This document shows positions 16,350-24,437 of a stretch of DNA of 33,230 bases, piece by piece. Position 1 is the first letter of the stretch. Each line of letters starts with the position of its first letter. Source of the DNA: an uncultured Dorea sp. (GTDB lineage: Bacteria; Bacillota; Clostridia; Lachnospirales; Lachnospiraceae); contig CAJUBG010000040.1 in the NCBI GenBank assembly GCA_910584575.1, forward strand, positions 1 through 33,230. Direction: 5' to 3'. The notes beneath the pieces are model-generated. The model made no database searches. It was not told where the DNA came from and was given only the letters and a program-made list of their open reading frames with translations. Both the position numbers and the translations under genes were made by a program.

Positions 16350-16976
16350 CTATGAAGAAACGACAGCCCTTCCATCCCGAACTTCTACTTTCCCGTTGGC
16401 AATCAAATCAATGGCCCTTGGCAGAATCCTCCACTCCGCCTCCTCCATCACCCGCCTCTGCAGAATTTCCGGCGTATCGCCTTCCTCTACCTCCACGGCC
16501 TTCTGAAGAATAATCGGTCCTGTGTCCGTCCCCTCGTCTACAAAATGGACGGTAGCGCCCACCACTTTAACGCCTCGCGAAAGAGCCGCCTCATGTACCT
16601 TAAGCCCATAGAAGCCGGTTCCGCAAAAAGACGGAATCAGAGAAGGATGGATATTGATAATCCGATTCCTGTATTTCTCAATCATAGCCGGAGGAATCAC
16701 AACAAGGAAACCAGCCAGAACGATAAGGTCAGGGCTCCACCCATCCACAGCCTCCATAAACTTCACGTTGAATTCTTCTCTCGACGCATAATCCTTAGGC
16801 GAGATACACAGGTTTTCAATTCCGTGTTTTTCTGCCCGCTTTAGGGCATAAGCATTCTTATTATTGCTAATCACACCCCTGATTCGGGTATTCGTAATCG
16901 TACCTGCCTCAACCGCGTCAATAATCGCCTGTAAGTTGGTTCCGCCTCCTGATACAAGCACCACTACCTCTAGCAT
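16350..16976 (-). CDS. purN: Phosphoribosylglycinamide formyltransferase
   Basis: This 208-aa enzyme transfers the formyl group of 10-formyl-tetrahydrofolate to GAR (step 3 of purine synthesis). The phosphate-binding loop VLVSGGGTNLQAI stands at the N-terminus. Catalytic asparagine and histidine lie in INIHPSLIPSF, and the aspartate lies in DEGTDTGPIILQ. The length fits the family. The start overlaps the end of purM by 7 bp, so the two are translationally coupled. Confidence 0.97.
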   Translation of the reverse strand: MLEVVVLVSGGGTNLQAIIDAVEAGTITNTRIRGVISNNKNAYALKRAEKHGIENLCISPKDYASREEFNVKFMEAVDGWSPDLIVLAGFLVVIPPAMIEKYRNRIINIHPSLIPSFCGTGFYGLKVHEAALSRGVKVVGATVHFVDEGTDTGPIILQKAVEVEEGDTPEILQRRVMEEAEWRILPRAIDLIANGKVEVRDGRAVVSS

Positions 16977-17995
16977 AACGTTACTCCCTTTTCTCCCGCT
17001 TCAATACGGCCTACTGCATACGGCTGCTCGCCTGACGCCTTGATTGCTTCTATCGTCTTCTCCACATCGTCAGGCTCTACGGCAATAACCATTCCAAGAC
17101 CCATGTTAAATGTGTTATACATCATCTCCTCTGCAATCTCTCCCTTCTTTGCCAGAAGTTTGAAAACAGCAGGGACTTCATAACTGTCTTTTTCAATAAC
17201 CGCCCTTACGCCCTCCGGCAGCATCCTGGGAATATTCTCATAGAAGCCGCCGCCTGTAATATGGCTGCACCCCTTGACCTTCACGCCGCCCTCCTTGATG
17301 CTTTTTAACGCCTTTACATAGATTCTGGTAGGCGTAAGCAGCGCCTCTCCCAACGTCTTACCTAATTCCTCATAATATGTATTAAGCGACTCCTTCGTCA
17401 TCTCAAACACCTGGCGCACAAGGGAAAAGCCGTTACTGTGGACGCCGCTTGACGCAATACCAATCAGCACGTCCCCAGGTCTGATATTTTCACCGTTAAT
17501 AATCTCCTTCTTATCCGCAACGCCGACTGCAAAGCCTGCCAGGTCATATTCCTCCTGCGGCATAAGCCCCGGATGCTCTGCCGTCTCACCGCCCACCAGG
17601 GCGCATCCGGACTGCTTGCAGCCTTCTGCCACGCCGCTTACGATTGACGCAATCTTCTCCGGATAATTCTTCCCACATGCAATGTAATCCAGGAAGAATA
17701 ATGGCTCGCCTCCTGAGCAGGCAATATCGTTGACGCACATTGCAACCGCGTCGATACCGATGGTATCGTGCTTATCCATGATAAACGCAAGCTTTACCTT
17801 AGTTCCGCACCCGTCTGTTCCCGACAAGAGAACCGGCTCGTCCATCTTCTTGATTGCGCTTAGGTCAAATGCGCCGGCAAATCCCCCAAGGCCGCCTAAT
17901 ACCTCCGGCCGCATGGTTTCCTTAACGTGCTTCTTCATTAATTCTACTGATCTGTATCCGGCTTCGATATCCACTCCTGCGTTCTTATAATCCAT
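16970..17995 (-). CDS. purM: Phosphoribosylformylglycinamidine cyclo-ligase (AIR synthetase)
   Basis: This 341-aa enzyme closes the imidazole ring to give AIR (step 5). It begins MDYKNAGVDIEAGYRSVELM as in PurM. The ATP/metal region SGTDGCGTKVKLAF and the stretches CVNDIACSGGEPLFFLDY and ALVGGETAEHPG are family signatures. The length is normal. It lies 40 bp after purE, with AAGGAGAC upstream, and overlaps purN. Confidence 0.97.
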   Translation of the reverse strand: MDYKNAGVDIEAGYRSVELMKKHVKETMRPEVLGGLGGFAGAFDLSAIKKMDEPVLLSGTDGCGTKVKLAFIMDKHDTIGIDAVAMCVNDIACSGGEPLFFLDYIACGKNYPEKIASIVSGVAEGCKQSGCALVGGETAEHPGLMPQEEYDLAGFAVGVADKKEIINGENIRPGDVLIGIASSGVHSNGFSLVRQVFEMTKESLNTYYEELGKTLGEALLTPTRIYVKALKSIKEGGVKVKGCSHITGGGFYENIPRMLPEGVRAVIEKDSYEVPAVFKLLAKKGEIAEEMMYNTFNMGLGMVIAVEPDDVEKTIEAIKASGEQPYAVGRIEAGEKGVTLC

Positions 17996-18035
17996 ATCTT
18001 TTTGTCTCCTTATTCTTGAATTATGAAATCATCAG

Positions 18036-18542
18036 CTATCCCAAATACGCCTCATACCCAATCTCATCTAACCTCGCTGCCTTCGCCTGAACCGTCTCCT
18101 TCATCTCCCTGGAATAATCCTTAAGCTTGTTCAACAGCCCGTCATCCGACGTTGCAAGAATCTTCGCGGCAAGTATCGCCGCATTCATACCTCCGTCAAT
18201 GGCAACCGTGGCAACCGGAATTCCCGGCGGCATCTGCACGATTGAAAACAGGGCGTCCTCTCCCCCCAGATTCTTGCCTGACATGGGAACGCCAACCACA
18301 GGCATGGGGAATAACGCCGCGCACATCCCCGGCAGATGCGCCGCCATACCCGCGCCTGCGATAATCACCTTCATCCCTTTTCCCTCTGCCGCCTTCGCCC
18401 ACTCGAAAAATATATCCGGCTCACGGTGGGCAGAGATAATCGTCATCTCGTAATCAATCCCTAATTTTTCCAGCATCGCTGCAGCCTTGCTCATAACCTT
18501 AAGGTCTGAGTCGCTGCCCATCACAATTCCTACTCTTGGCAT
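18036..18542 (-). CDS. purE: N5-carboxyaminoimidazole ribonucleotide mutase, class I PurE
   Basis: This 168-aa enzyme moves the carboxyl group of N5-CAIR to give CAIR (step 6). It shows the substrate loop MGSDSDLKVM, SAHREPD with the conserved histidine at 39, and GVPMSGKNLGGEDALFSIVQ near the middle. The length is that of class I enzymes. It heads the pur block behind a good promoter (18592-18620). No purK is next to it, so the ATP-dependent partner must lie elsewhere or be absent. Confidence 0.96.
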   Translation of the reverse strand: MPRVGIVMGSDSDLKVMSKAAAMLEKLGIDYEMTIISAHREPDIFFEWAKAAEGKGMKVIIAGAGMAAHLPGMCAALFPMPVVGVPMSGKNLGGEDALFSIVQMPPGIPVATVAIDGGMNAAILAAKILATSDDGLLNKLKDYSREMKETVQAKAARLDEIGYEAYLG

Positions 18543-18591
18543 ACCTTTTCATCCTTTCTCTGCTCTTAAAATTCAGCTACTCCACGGGTTC

Positions 18592-18620
18592 ATAATACCT
18601 TATCTATCCAATTTTTTCAA
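18592..18620 (-). promoter_or_regulatory. Sigma-A promoter for purE-purM-purN-purD
   Basis: On the minus strand the sequence reads TTGAAA (18620-18615), a 17-bp spacer, then TATTAT (18597-18592). The leader to the purE start is about 45 nt, too short for a purine riboswitch. An 11-bp direct repeat flanks the -35. Confidence 0.65.
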
Positions 18621-18647
18621 TGCCAACTGTCTACATTCTATCCAATT
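18603..18647 (-). repeat. 11-bp direct repeat around the pur promoter
   Basis: AATTGGATAGA (minus strand) occurs at 18613-18603 and again at 18647-18637, 34 bp apart. One copy lies within the promoter spacer, the other 17-27 bp upstream of the -35 and across the stop codon of the neighbouring gene. It may be a regulator site or chance; it does not look like the Bacillus PurBox. Confidence 0.4.
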
Positions 18648-20323
18648 AATACCGTTTTCCCTTCAAAAGCAAAACCATAATGCCGGATATTCTCCCTTAG
18701 AATCCCTCTGGAAGTAAGCTCTGTATCATACCCTCTGTTACCAATCTGAGCCAGCGCTGCCGCAAGCGTATCCTCCAATGTCTTTTCTTTCCGAGGATTT
18801 CTCACTTTAAATTCCAAAATCATAGCCAAATCATGGGGCTTTAGAGGCTCTAACATTACATCATAACGCCCAAGGCCGCTTTCTCGATTCGAGGTAATCC
18901 TGTATCGCCCCGCAAGCTCTACAATCAGCCCAAGGACAAATCCATGATAGAATCGTTCCGGACTCACATTTTCAGAAGGTACGTTTCCTGTATCAAAAAA
19001 ACTAAAGGTCTGTGCCGCCACCTGATTCATATAAACATTCATATAATCGACGTCACCGGCTAACAATGCCCGCTGAAATTCCGAATATGGAACCGAATCA
19101 GCCGCAAACCAGTTCTTAATCATGTTTTCAAACATAAGCGTTACTTCGCGGTTCGTAAGCCTTAAGTGGTAAACGGTTCTTCCCGTATCCTCGCAAAATG
19201 TTTTTTCCTCCACCTTAAGATACCCGCTGGCAAGCAGCAGACTCCAGATGACCCCATGTCTTTTCGTAAGCTGGTCAAAGATAATTTCTTCCTCCAGCTC
19301 TGTAACCAGCTCTTTTCCTGCCAGAAGGTCCTCCATGGCAATCTTGATCTCCGGCCTGCCCTGGCGAATCAGGTTGTCCGCCAAAGCGTTAGAACTGGAA
19401 TTCGCCCAATAAGAAACCGCCTTTCTTTTATCCAGGAAATTGATAATCGACCATGGATTATAGATACCTGACCGTCTTCCAAAGGCGAAGCCGTCATACC
19501 ATGCCCTGACCTTATCCGCCTCCTTTGACAATCCGTACTGCACTAAGGCTTTCTCTACTTCTTCCTGGGTAAACCCGAACGAATCCTCATATTTTTCAGA
19601 GGTCGTGGTTACGATCTCCAGGTTGTTTAAATCAGAAAAAATAGACTCCTTGCTGACCCTTGTAATTCCTGTCATAAGACTCCTCTCCATATAAGGATTC
19701 GTCTTAAATGCAGCATTAAACAGGCTGCGCATAAATCCTGCCATCTCGTCCCAATACCCATGTACATAAGCCTCCTGTAACGGAGTATCGTACTCGTCCA
19801 GAAAGATTAATACTTTTTTCCCGTAATACCGGCTCATATAATCCGACAGAGAATGGACGGAAAATGCCGCCGCCGCATCTGTCATTCTAACCGAAACGGA
19901 ATCAAAAAAATCAATATCCTGCCTCGTCATAAACGGGGCTTCTCTCAGATAAGAATGTCTGCTGTACAGTTTTGTAAGAAGCTGCAGAATCCCTTCCCTT
20001 GTCGTCTCATATGTATTCCCCTTCACACTGGCAAAGCTCAGAAAGATGACCGGATAACTTCCCTGAAGCTTCCGGTATTCCTCCTCATTCCAAATCGATA
20101 AACCCTCAAACAAATCCTCCCTGCCGCTATACTCTGTTGAGAAAAAACATTCAAGCATATTCAGATTCAATGTCTTTCCAAAGCGGCGGGGCCGCGTAAT
20201 GAGTGTAACAATATCCTGATTCTCCCACCATTCCTTGATGAAATACGTCTTATCAACAAAAAAGCAATGCTTCCTGCGTATAAATTCAAAGTCCTGTACT
20301 CCCACCGAAATCTTTGGCACCAT
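18638..20323 (-). CDS. AAA-ATPase-like protein with C-terminal PD-(D/E)XK nuclease domain
   Basis: This 561-aa protein joins an AAA-ATPase-like domain (PF09820 type) to a PDDEXK nuclease-like domain (PF08011/DUF1703 type). The N-terminal part shows YFIKEWWE, a Walker-A-like RPRRFGKT (44-51) and a Walker B VLIFLDEYD (171-179). The C-terminal part carries the nuclease residues D488, E504 and K506 in ILEFKV, with Q526 downstream. The family is widespread and often multi-copy in gut Clostridia and Bacteroides; its biological job is not established. It lies 29 bp after the M29 gene with AAAGGGGTG before its ATG. The nuclease motif is complete, so an active enzyme is possible. Defence or mobile-element roles would be speculation. 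Confidence 0.88.
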   Translation of the reverse strand: MVPKISVGVQDFEFIRRKHCFFVDKTYFIKEWWENQDIVTLITRPRRFGKTLNLNMLECFFSTEYSGREDLFEGLSIWNEEEYRKLQGSYPVIFLSFASVKGNTYETTREGILQLLTKLYSRHSYLREAPFMTRQDIDFFDSVSVRMTDAAAAFSVHSLSDYMSRYYGKKVLIFLDEYDTPLQEAYVHGYWDEMAGFMRSLFNAAFKTNPYMERSLMTGITRVSKESIFSDLNNLEIVTTTSEKYEDSFGFTQEEVEKALVQYGLSKEADKVRAWYDGFAFGRRSGIYNPWSIINFLDKRKAVSYWANSSSNALADNLIRQGRPEIKIAMEDLLAGKELVTELEEEIIFDQLTKRHGVIWSLLLASGYLKVEEKTFCEDTGRTVYHLRLTNREVTLMFENMIKNWFAADSVPYSEFQRALLAGDVDYMNVYMNQVAAQTFSFFDTGNVPSENVSPERFYHGFVLGLIVELAGRYRITSNRESGLGRYDVMLEPLKPHDLAMILEFKVRNPRKEKTLEDTLAAALAQIGNRGYDTELTSRGILRENIRHYGFAFEGKTVLIG

Positions 20324-20352
20324 GATTTGTTACACCCCTTTCCATCAATCAA

Positions 20353-22395
20353 TTACCGTCCATCCTTAAACGGCTCATTCAGAATCTCCGTCCCCGCAAG
20401 TACGAAGCGTCCATCCTCAAGAAGCACAATCTCGCGTCCATCCCTTGTAACCACGGCAATGCGCTTCAATTCCTCATAGGGAATCGTAATATCCGTGTGA
20501 CACTGATAATAGGCTTTGGACACATCCTCCCTGCGCAGGATAGACACCGAATTATCCTTGGCTATGATCTCCTTCCCGTCCGGATTAAAGACCCTCACAT
20601 CCTCACTCCAGCTATAACAGGTATCCCCCACTGCAAAATGAGGCCCCATCTTCTCGGCAATCAGAATCGTCAGCTTCTCCTCAATCCCGTACTTTTTAGC
20701 CACCACATACGCCGTCGTGTTGGTTCCGATTGCAAACTCGCCCAGAGGCAGCGTTGAATGTTTATTCAAAATATTATCGAAAATATATTCCTTGTTCTTA
20801 CTTTCCTCGTCAAAATTACTGCATCGGTAATCCTTAATCATCCCGTCTTCAAACGTAATCTCAAGCTCACGATACTGTAATTCATGCAGATACACCTTGC
20901 TGACATGGAGGACTCCGTTCGTTCCCTCAAGCACAGGGGATGTGAACACCTCGCCCACCGGAATATTCACATCAGCCACACAATTCTCAAACGCAGTCTC
21001 CTTCTCAGGGTTCTTAGGCTCAAGGAGCCTCACCTTAAGATCCGTCCGGTTACCGTTCCCTCCAAGGATGTGGACGTATTCCCCCTGATCCAGAACGTCA
21101 ATCATGGTCTGCTGTACCTTCTCGTAAGTCTTGGAATCCAGGGTATTGATTCGGATAATCTCGTCAAAAATCTCCTCATACTGATCCCCGATCTCCGGCA
21201 CCGGATATGAGATGATGGTAAAACTTCTCTCATCCCCATGAATATACTGGTTCGTAATCTGGCTCTGGCGGCTATAAAAATTAAGCTGTAATTCCTCCTG
21301 CTTTTTCGTAAGTTTTATCACTTCTTCTTTCTGTTCCGGTATAAACGGTTCTTCCCCGAACATGTCAATACATGCCGGCCCTGCATACTTGCGCGCCATC
21401 TCCTTATCATGCTCATAGGAGGTCTTGATTACCTCCAGCTTCCTCTCTACGAACTTCTTATCTAAGAACAACGCCTGGTCGTTCCGATGGTCATACTCGA
21501 ACTGCTTGTTGGCAATCCCGCCGTAATAGCCCACCTTCGACTGTCCGCGCTTCGTCAGCACACTGACTCCGGCACGGTAGAGAACAGGCTTTAAGCCCAT
21601 GTCCGCGAAATTCTTGATTGCCTGGCGAATCACTCGCTCGAACCCAAGCACATAGCGGATATCGACAACCGCCTTCTTGGACAGGTCCTTCCCCGTATTG
21701 ACAAAGCCCATTCGGTAACCTTCTGTATAGACGTCCGCCATCTTCTGAATCACATCCTCCGGAAGCTCTAACAGATGCCTTGCAGTCCTCAACTCATTTT
21801 CACCGATATATTCCCCGAACTGATACAGATAACGCAAATCATTAAGCGCACAGTTGTTGACAATATCCACGGCAAAGGACTCCTTGGGATTAATCTGTAC
21901 GCGGACTCTGTCCGCCGCGAATACATCACAGTAATCACTGGCATACCAGTAGATGATATCCTTAATCCTGCCGACATCTGGCTTTCCTTCCTCAAACTGA
22001 TTATAAATCTCAATCAAAAGTTCAAACAGAATATCCAGATATTCCGTTTTCTGCTCAAACACATAAGCAATACATCCCCGAAGCTCTGTATAGAGGAAGC
22101 TTAAAATCTGTCCATACTCCTCTCCCAACTGCCTAGCAGCATAGGTTGGATTCCCATAGCTTGTCCCGTACCTATCCGGTAAAATATCCTCATACAGCCG
22201 ATGGTTCCATTCTTCAAGCTCGGCAAACGATAGGCTTGAATAGGCATTGCCCGTAATCAACGTCCTGACCTCATCAATCATTAACACAAAATCTGCCATC
22301 TTGTAGAAGAAATCCTGAAAGGGCGCCTCCACCGTAGCCTCATTCTTCATCTGCCGGATTCTCCCCACCGCCAGCTCATATCTTTCGTCTATCAT
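20353..22395 (-). CDS. M29-type metal aminopeptidase with a long N-terminal extension
   Basis: This 680-aa protein has a C-terminal half that looks like an M29 (AmpS/aminopeptidase T) peptidase. The proposed metal ligands are all present: E482 in GEVFTSP, E553 in LGEFAIG, H586 in GPHFAVG, and H633 with D635 in CHTD. Relatives of about 410 aa lack the first 270 or so residues seen here, which are mostly helical by eye and carry no motif I recognise. There is also an insertion of about 40 residues between H586 and H633. The enzyme probably removes N-terminal residues from peptides in the cytoplasm. It starts with AAGGAGG 10 bp upstream, 18 bp after the preceding gene, and is probably in one operon with it. 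Confidence 0.8.
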   Translation of the reverse strand: MIDERYELAVGRIRQMKNEATVEAPFQDFFYKMADFVLMIDEVRTLITGNAYSSLSFAELEEWNHRLYEDILPDRYGTSYGNPTYAARQLGEEYGQILSFLYTELRGCIAYVFEQKTEYLDILFELLIEIYNQFEEGKPDVGRIKDIIYWYASDYCDVFAADRVRVQINPKESFAVDIVNNCALNDLRYLYQFGEYIGENELRTARHLLELPEDVIQKMADVYTEGYRMGFVNTGKDLSKKAVVDIRYVLGFERVIRQAIKNFADMGLKPVLYRAGVSVLTKRGQSKVGYYGGIANKQFEYDHRNDQALFLDKKFVERKLEVIKTSYEHDKEMARKYAGPACIDMFGEEPFIPEQKEEVIKLTKKQEELQLNFYSRQSQITNQYIHGDERSFTIISYPVPEIGDQYEEIFDEIIRINTLDSKTYEKVQQTMIDVLDQGEYVHILGGNGNRTDLKVRLLEPKNPEKETAFENCVADVNIPVGEVFTSPVLEGTNGVLHVSKVYLHELQYRELEITFEDGMIKDYRCSNFDEESKNKEYIFDNILNKHSTLPLGEFAIGTNTTAYVVAKKYGIEEKLTILIAEKMGPHFAVGDTCYSWSEDVRVFNPDGKEIIAKDNSVSILRREDVSKAYYQCHTDITIPYEELKRIAVVTRDGREIVLLEDGRFVLAGTEILNEPFKDGR

Positions 22396-22413
22396 CTGAA
22401 TAACCTCCTTATA

Positions 22414-22806
22414 TCATCTGACCAGCCCTCTTGTAAAAATAGCCGCAAGCCCCAGGAAAACAGCCATATTGATGCCAATCCCGACCTTACACGTTATGTA
22501 ATTCTTCTCTCTTTCCTTAAGCCCCCGGCTTCCAAGCCAGGCGCCGATTCCGGCAAGAGCGATAGTCCCAAGGCCCACGAACCCAAGCAGCATCCCAATC
22601 TGTCCCTTCTCTCGGTAAGAGATTGAAACCATTAAAAACAACAGAAGAAGAACCACAAAAGCATAGCAGCAGGAATAGATTCCCTTCCTCGCATGGCGGG
22701 GCTTTGCCTGACCATACTTCGTGATTCTCTTTCTCTGCTTCTCCCTGGCTTTTGCCAGCGCTTTTGCCCTATCTTCTTCTGTAACAATCTTTCTTCCTAT
22801 TAACAT
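22414..22806 (-). CDS. Small membrane protein of unknown function (three membrane segments)
   Basis: This 130-aa protein has a highly basic cytoplasmic N-terminus (residues 1-42, many K and R) followed by three hydrophobic segments, at about 44-66, 72-96 and 106-126. It resembles small clostridial membrane proteins of the DUF6142 kind, but that match is from memory and weak. The start at 22806 has AAGGAG close upstream and overlaps the end of the VanZ-like gene by 38 bp, which points to coupled translation. No catalytic motif is visible, and the function is unknown. Confidence 0.75.
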   Translation of the reverse strand: MLIGRKIVTEEDRAKALAKAREKQRKRITKYGQAKPRHARKGIYSCCYAFVVLLLLFLMVSISYREKGQIGMLLGFVGLGTIALAGIGAWLGSRGLKEREKNYITCKVGIGINMAVFLGLAAIFTRGLVR

Positions 22807-23254
22807 ATCTTCTCCTTACTGCCGCACAGACTACAAACATGACGTAACCGGCAAGCCCTCCTATGGTATTCAGCAGAAGGTCATCCACATCGAAGCTTCC
22901 CACCTTCGTAATTAGCTGGAAAGTCTCCACGCACAGGCTCAGCCCAAAACTATAAAAAACCGTTGAAAAGAAGCTTCTGTACCTGCTCGCCATAGGCATA
23001 AAGAACCCAAACGGCATAAAGATGATTACATTTCCAAATAAATTCGTGAACATGGCGAACATTCCGACTTTATCGCGATAATTCCAGAATCGCTTTATCT
23101 CCTTAAAAAGCACGAGGTTATAGTGATAGTCCTCCATCTCCCCCGTCCGTCCGTACCAGTCCGAAAATATCAGAAAGTAAATAATAAATGCAATATACAA
23201 CACAAACAATATTTTCCCGAAAAACCGGATTCTCTTACTACGCTTAAAACTCAA
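22769..23254 (-). CDS. VanZ-like membrane protein
   Basis: This 161-aa integral membrane protein of the VanZ family has four hydrophobic segments and the family pattern NLFGNVIIFMPFGFFMP, followed by ETFQLITKVGSFDVDDLLLNT with the conserved acidic residues. VanZ gives low-level teicoplanin resistance in enterococci; most family members are of unknown role. The start is TTG at 23254, with AGGGAG upstream. No in-frame ATG precedes the first membrane segment, so a TTG start keeps the full fold. It lies 38 bp after the 50-aa membrane protein gene. There are no other vancomycin-resistance genes nearby. Confidence 0.85.
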   Translation of the reverse strand: MSFKRSKRIRFFGKILFVLYIAFIIYFLIFSDWYGRTGEMEDYHYNLVLFKEIKRFWNYRDKVGMFAMFTNLFGNVIIFMPFGFFMPMASRYRSFFSTVFYSFGLSLCVETFQLITKVGSFDVDDLLLNTIGGLAGYVMFVVCAAVRRRYVNRKKDCYRRR

Positions 23255-23292
23255 ATATCAGGCTCCCTTTCTATCCAAACTCTGTCTCAAGC

Positions 23293-23445
23293 TTAAAAAG
23301 TAAGCCCCCGCTTCTCTTTAAGCAGACGCGCCCCTCCTACAATAGAAATGACTCCTGCCGCAACCCCCACGATTGCTACGATAATACCAACCACAATTCC
23401 TGATACTCCGGCAAAATTCATTGCTTTATATGCTTTCTCATTCAT
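23293..23445 (-). CDS. 50-aa single-span membrane protein after pyrE
   Basis: This very short gene has a clear ribosome site (GGAGGGAA, about 6 bp before the ATG at 23445). The peptide has a polar N-terminus (MNEKAYKAMNFAG), one glycine- and valine-rich hydrophobic stretch of about 24 residues (about 13-38), and a basic tail (RLLKEKRG), so one membrane span with the tail inside is expected. It lies 17 bp after the pyrE stop and 38 bp before the VanZ-like gene. It is too well framed by signals to be chance, but I know no function for it. Confidence 0.75.
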   Translation of the reverse strand: MNEKAYKAMNFAGVSGIVVGIIVAIVGVAAGVISIVGGARLLKEKRGLTF

Positions 23446-23462
23446 CACTTTCCCTCCATTGA

Positions 23463-24140
23463 TTATCTTACGCCATACGTTTTATAATATGCGTCGATTG
23501 CCGTTTTTAATGTATCATCAATGATAATTCTGCCCTGACATTCTCTATTGTACAGATACTCTGCCACCTCGTCCATGGTCACAATCGCCCTTGCAGGAAA
23601 GCCGTACAACTCGGTAATCTCATCAAGCGCGCACTTTTTGCCGCCTTTTCCTACCTCCATACGGTTTAAGGATACCATCAGCCCCTTAATCTCCACATTG
23701 CCCTGGGCCTTGAGGATTGGGAAGGTTTCTTCAATGGACTTGCCGGAGGTGGTCACATCCTCAATGATTACCACTCTATCTTTGTCCTTAAGCTTGCTTC
23801 CAAGCAGGATGCCTGTATCGCCGTGGTCTTTAACCTCCTTACGGTTAGAGCAGTAGCGGATATCCTTGCCATACAAATCACTAATCGCCATCGTCGTCGC
23901 AACGCTCAAAGGTATTCCCTTGTATGCAGGCCCGAACAGCACGTCAAAATCAAGCCCGTAGTTATCATGAATCGCCTTCGCATAGTATTCGCCCAGTCTG
24001 CGAAGCTGCGTTCCAGTCACATATGCGCCCGCGTTCATGAAAAACGGAGACTTTCTCCCACTCTTTAATGTAAATTCACCGAACTTTAAAACGTCGGCTT
24101 CTACCATAAATTCTATAAATTCCTGCTTATATTGTTCCAT
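23463..24140 (-). CDS. pyrE: Orotate phosphoribosyltransferase
   Basis: This 225-aa enzyme joins orotate and PRPP to give OMP (step 5 of pyrimidine synthesis). The PRPP-binding motif is VVIIEDVTTSGKSIEE, and FGPAYKGIPLSVATTMA and CSNRKEVKDHGDTG are family-typical. The N-terminal FTLKSGRKSPFFMNAG is the orotate-site region. The length is normal. It follows a 60-aa gene that has its own strong promoter, so pyrE can be transcribed apart from pyrC-F-K-D. Confidence 0.97.
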   Translation of the reverse strand: MEQYKQEFIEFMVEADVLKFGEFTLKSGRKSPFFMNAGAYVTGTQLRRLGEYYAKAIHDNYGLDFDVLFGPAYKGIPLSVATTMAISDLYGKDIRYCSNRKEVKDHGDTGILLGSKLKDKDRVVIIEDVTTSGKSIEETFPILKAQGNVEIKGLMVSLNRMEVGKGGKKCALDEITELYGFPARAIVTMDEVAEYLYNRECQGRIIIDDTLKTAIDAYYKTYGVR

Positions 24141-24173
24141 ATCGTATCAATCCCCCTTATTTATTGGCTTTGC

Positions 24174-24356
24174 TTACTCTTTGATTCTGTCAAGCTCTGT
24201 TAAATTGATGCCGGAAAAAGTCAGAATAACCTTCAATTCGATATATCTTATTTTCATTGCCTTATATGACTCAGATTCCTTGTCTGCCAAAATCATATAA
24301 CCCTGTAACCTTGAAAATTCTTCTACCGATAACTTGAGCATCTCCTTTTCAGTCAT
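24174..24356 (-). CDS. 60-aa soluble protein between pyrD and pyrE
   Basis: This short protein has no membrane segment and a charged, helical composition (MTEKEMLKLSVEEFSRLQGY ... LTELDRIKE). AGGTGAG lies close before its ATG, and the gap to pyrE is 33 bp. A strong extended -10 promoter lies 41 bp upstream. The coding signals and its place in the pyrimidine cluster argue that it is real. I do not recognise a family, and any role in pyrimidine control is a guess. Confidence 0.75.
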   Translation of the reverse strand: MTEKEMLKLSVEEFSRLQGYMILADKESESYKAMKIRYIELKVILTFSGINLTELDRIKE

Positions 24357-24397
24357 ATTCTCACCTGCTTTCTATAAACGCCGACTTTTACGCTTTC

Positions 24398-24426
24398 ATT
24401 ATATCAATCGGTAATTGTGGTGTAAA
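24398..24426 (-). promoter_or_regulatory. Extended -10 promoter for the 60-aa gene and pyrE
   Basis: On the minus strand the sequence reads TTTACA (24426-24421), a 17-bp spacer ending in TGA, then a perfect TATAAT (24403-24398), i.e. an extended -10. The palindrome GTAAAG-G-CTTTAC (24434-24422) overlaps the -35 and could be an operator. This is among the best promoter matches in the window. Confidence 0.8.
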
Positions 24427-24437
24427 GCCTTTACTCA

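Noticed and set aside
18543..18637. Purine riboswitch before purE
   Set aside because: The predicted leader is about 45 nt and shows no three-way-junction stems or terminator.
20353..22395. Loss of the M29 HxD metal motif (first read at SWSEDVR)
   Set aside because: The motif is found further on as CHTD (H633, D635), so the site looks complete with an insertion before it.
22769..22806. Overlap of the VanZ-like and small membrane genes as a sign of a frameshift or fusion
   Set aside because: The downstream gene has its own AAGGAG site and ATG, and both proteins look complete, so it is ordinary gene overlap.
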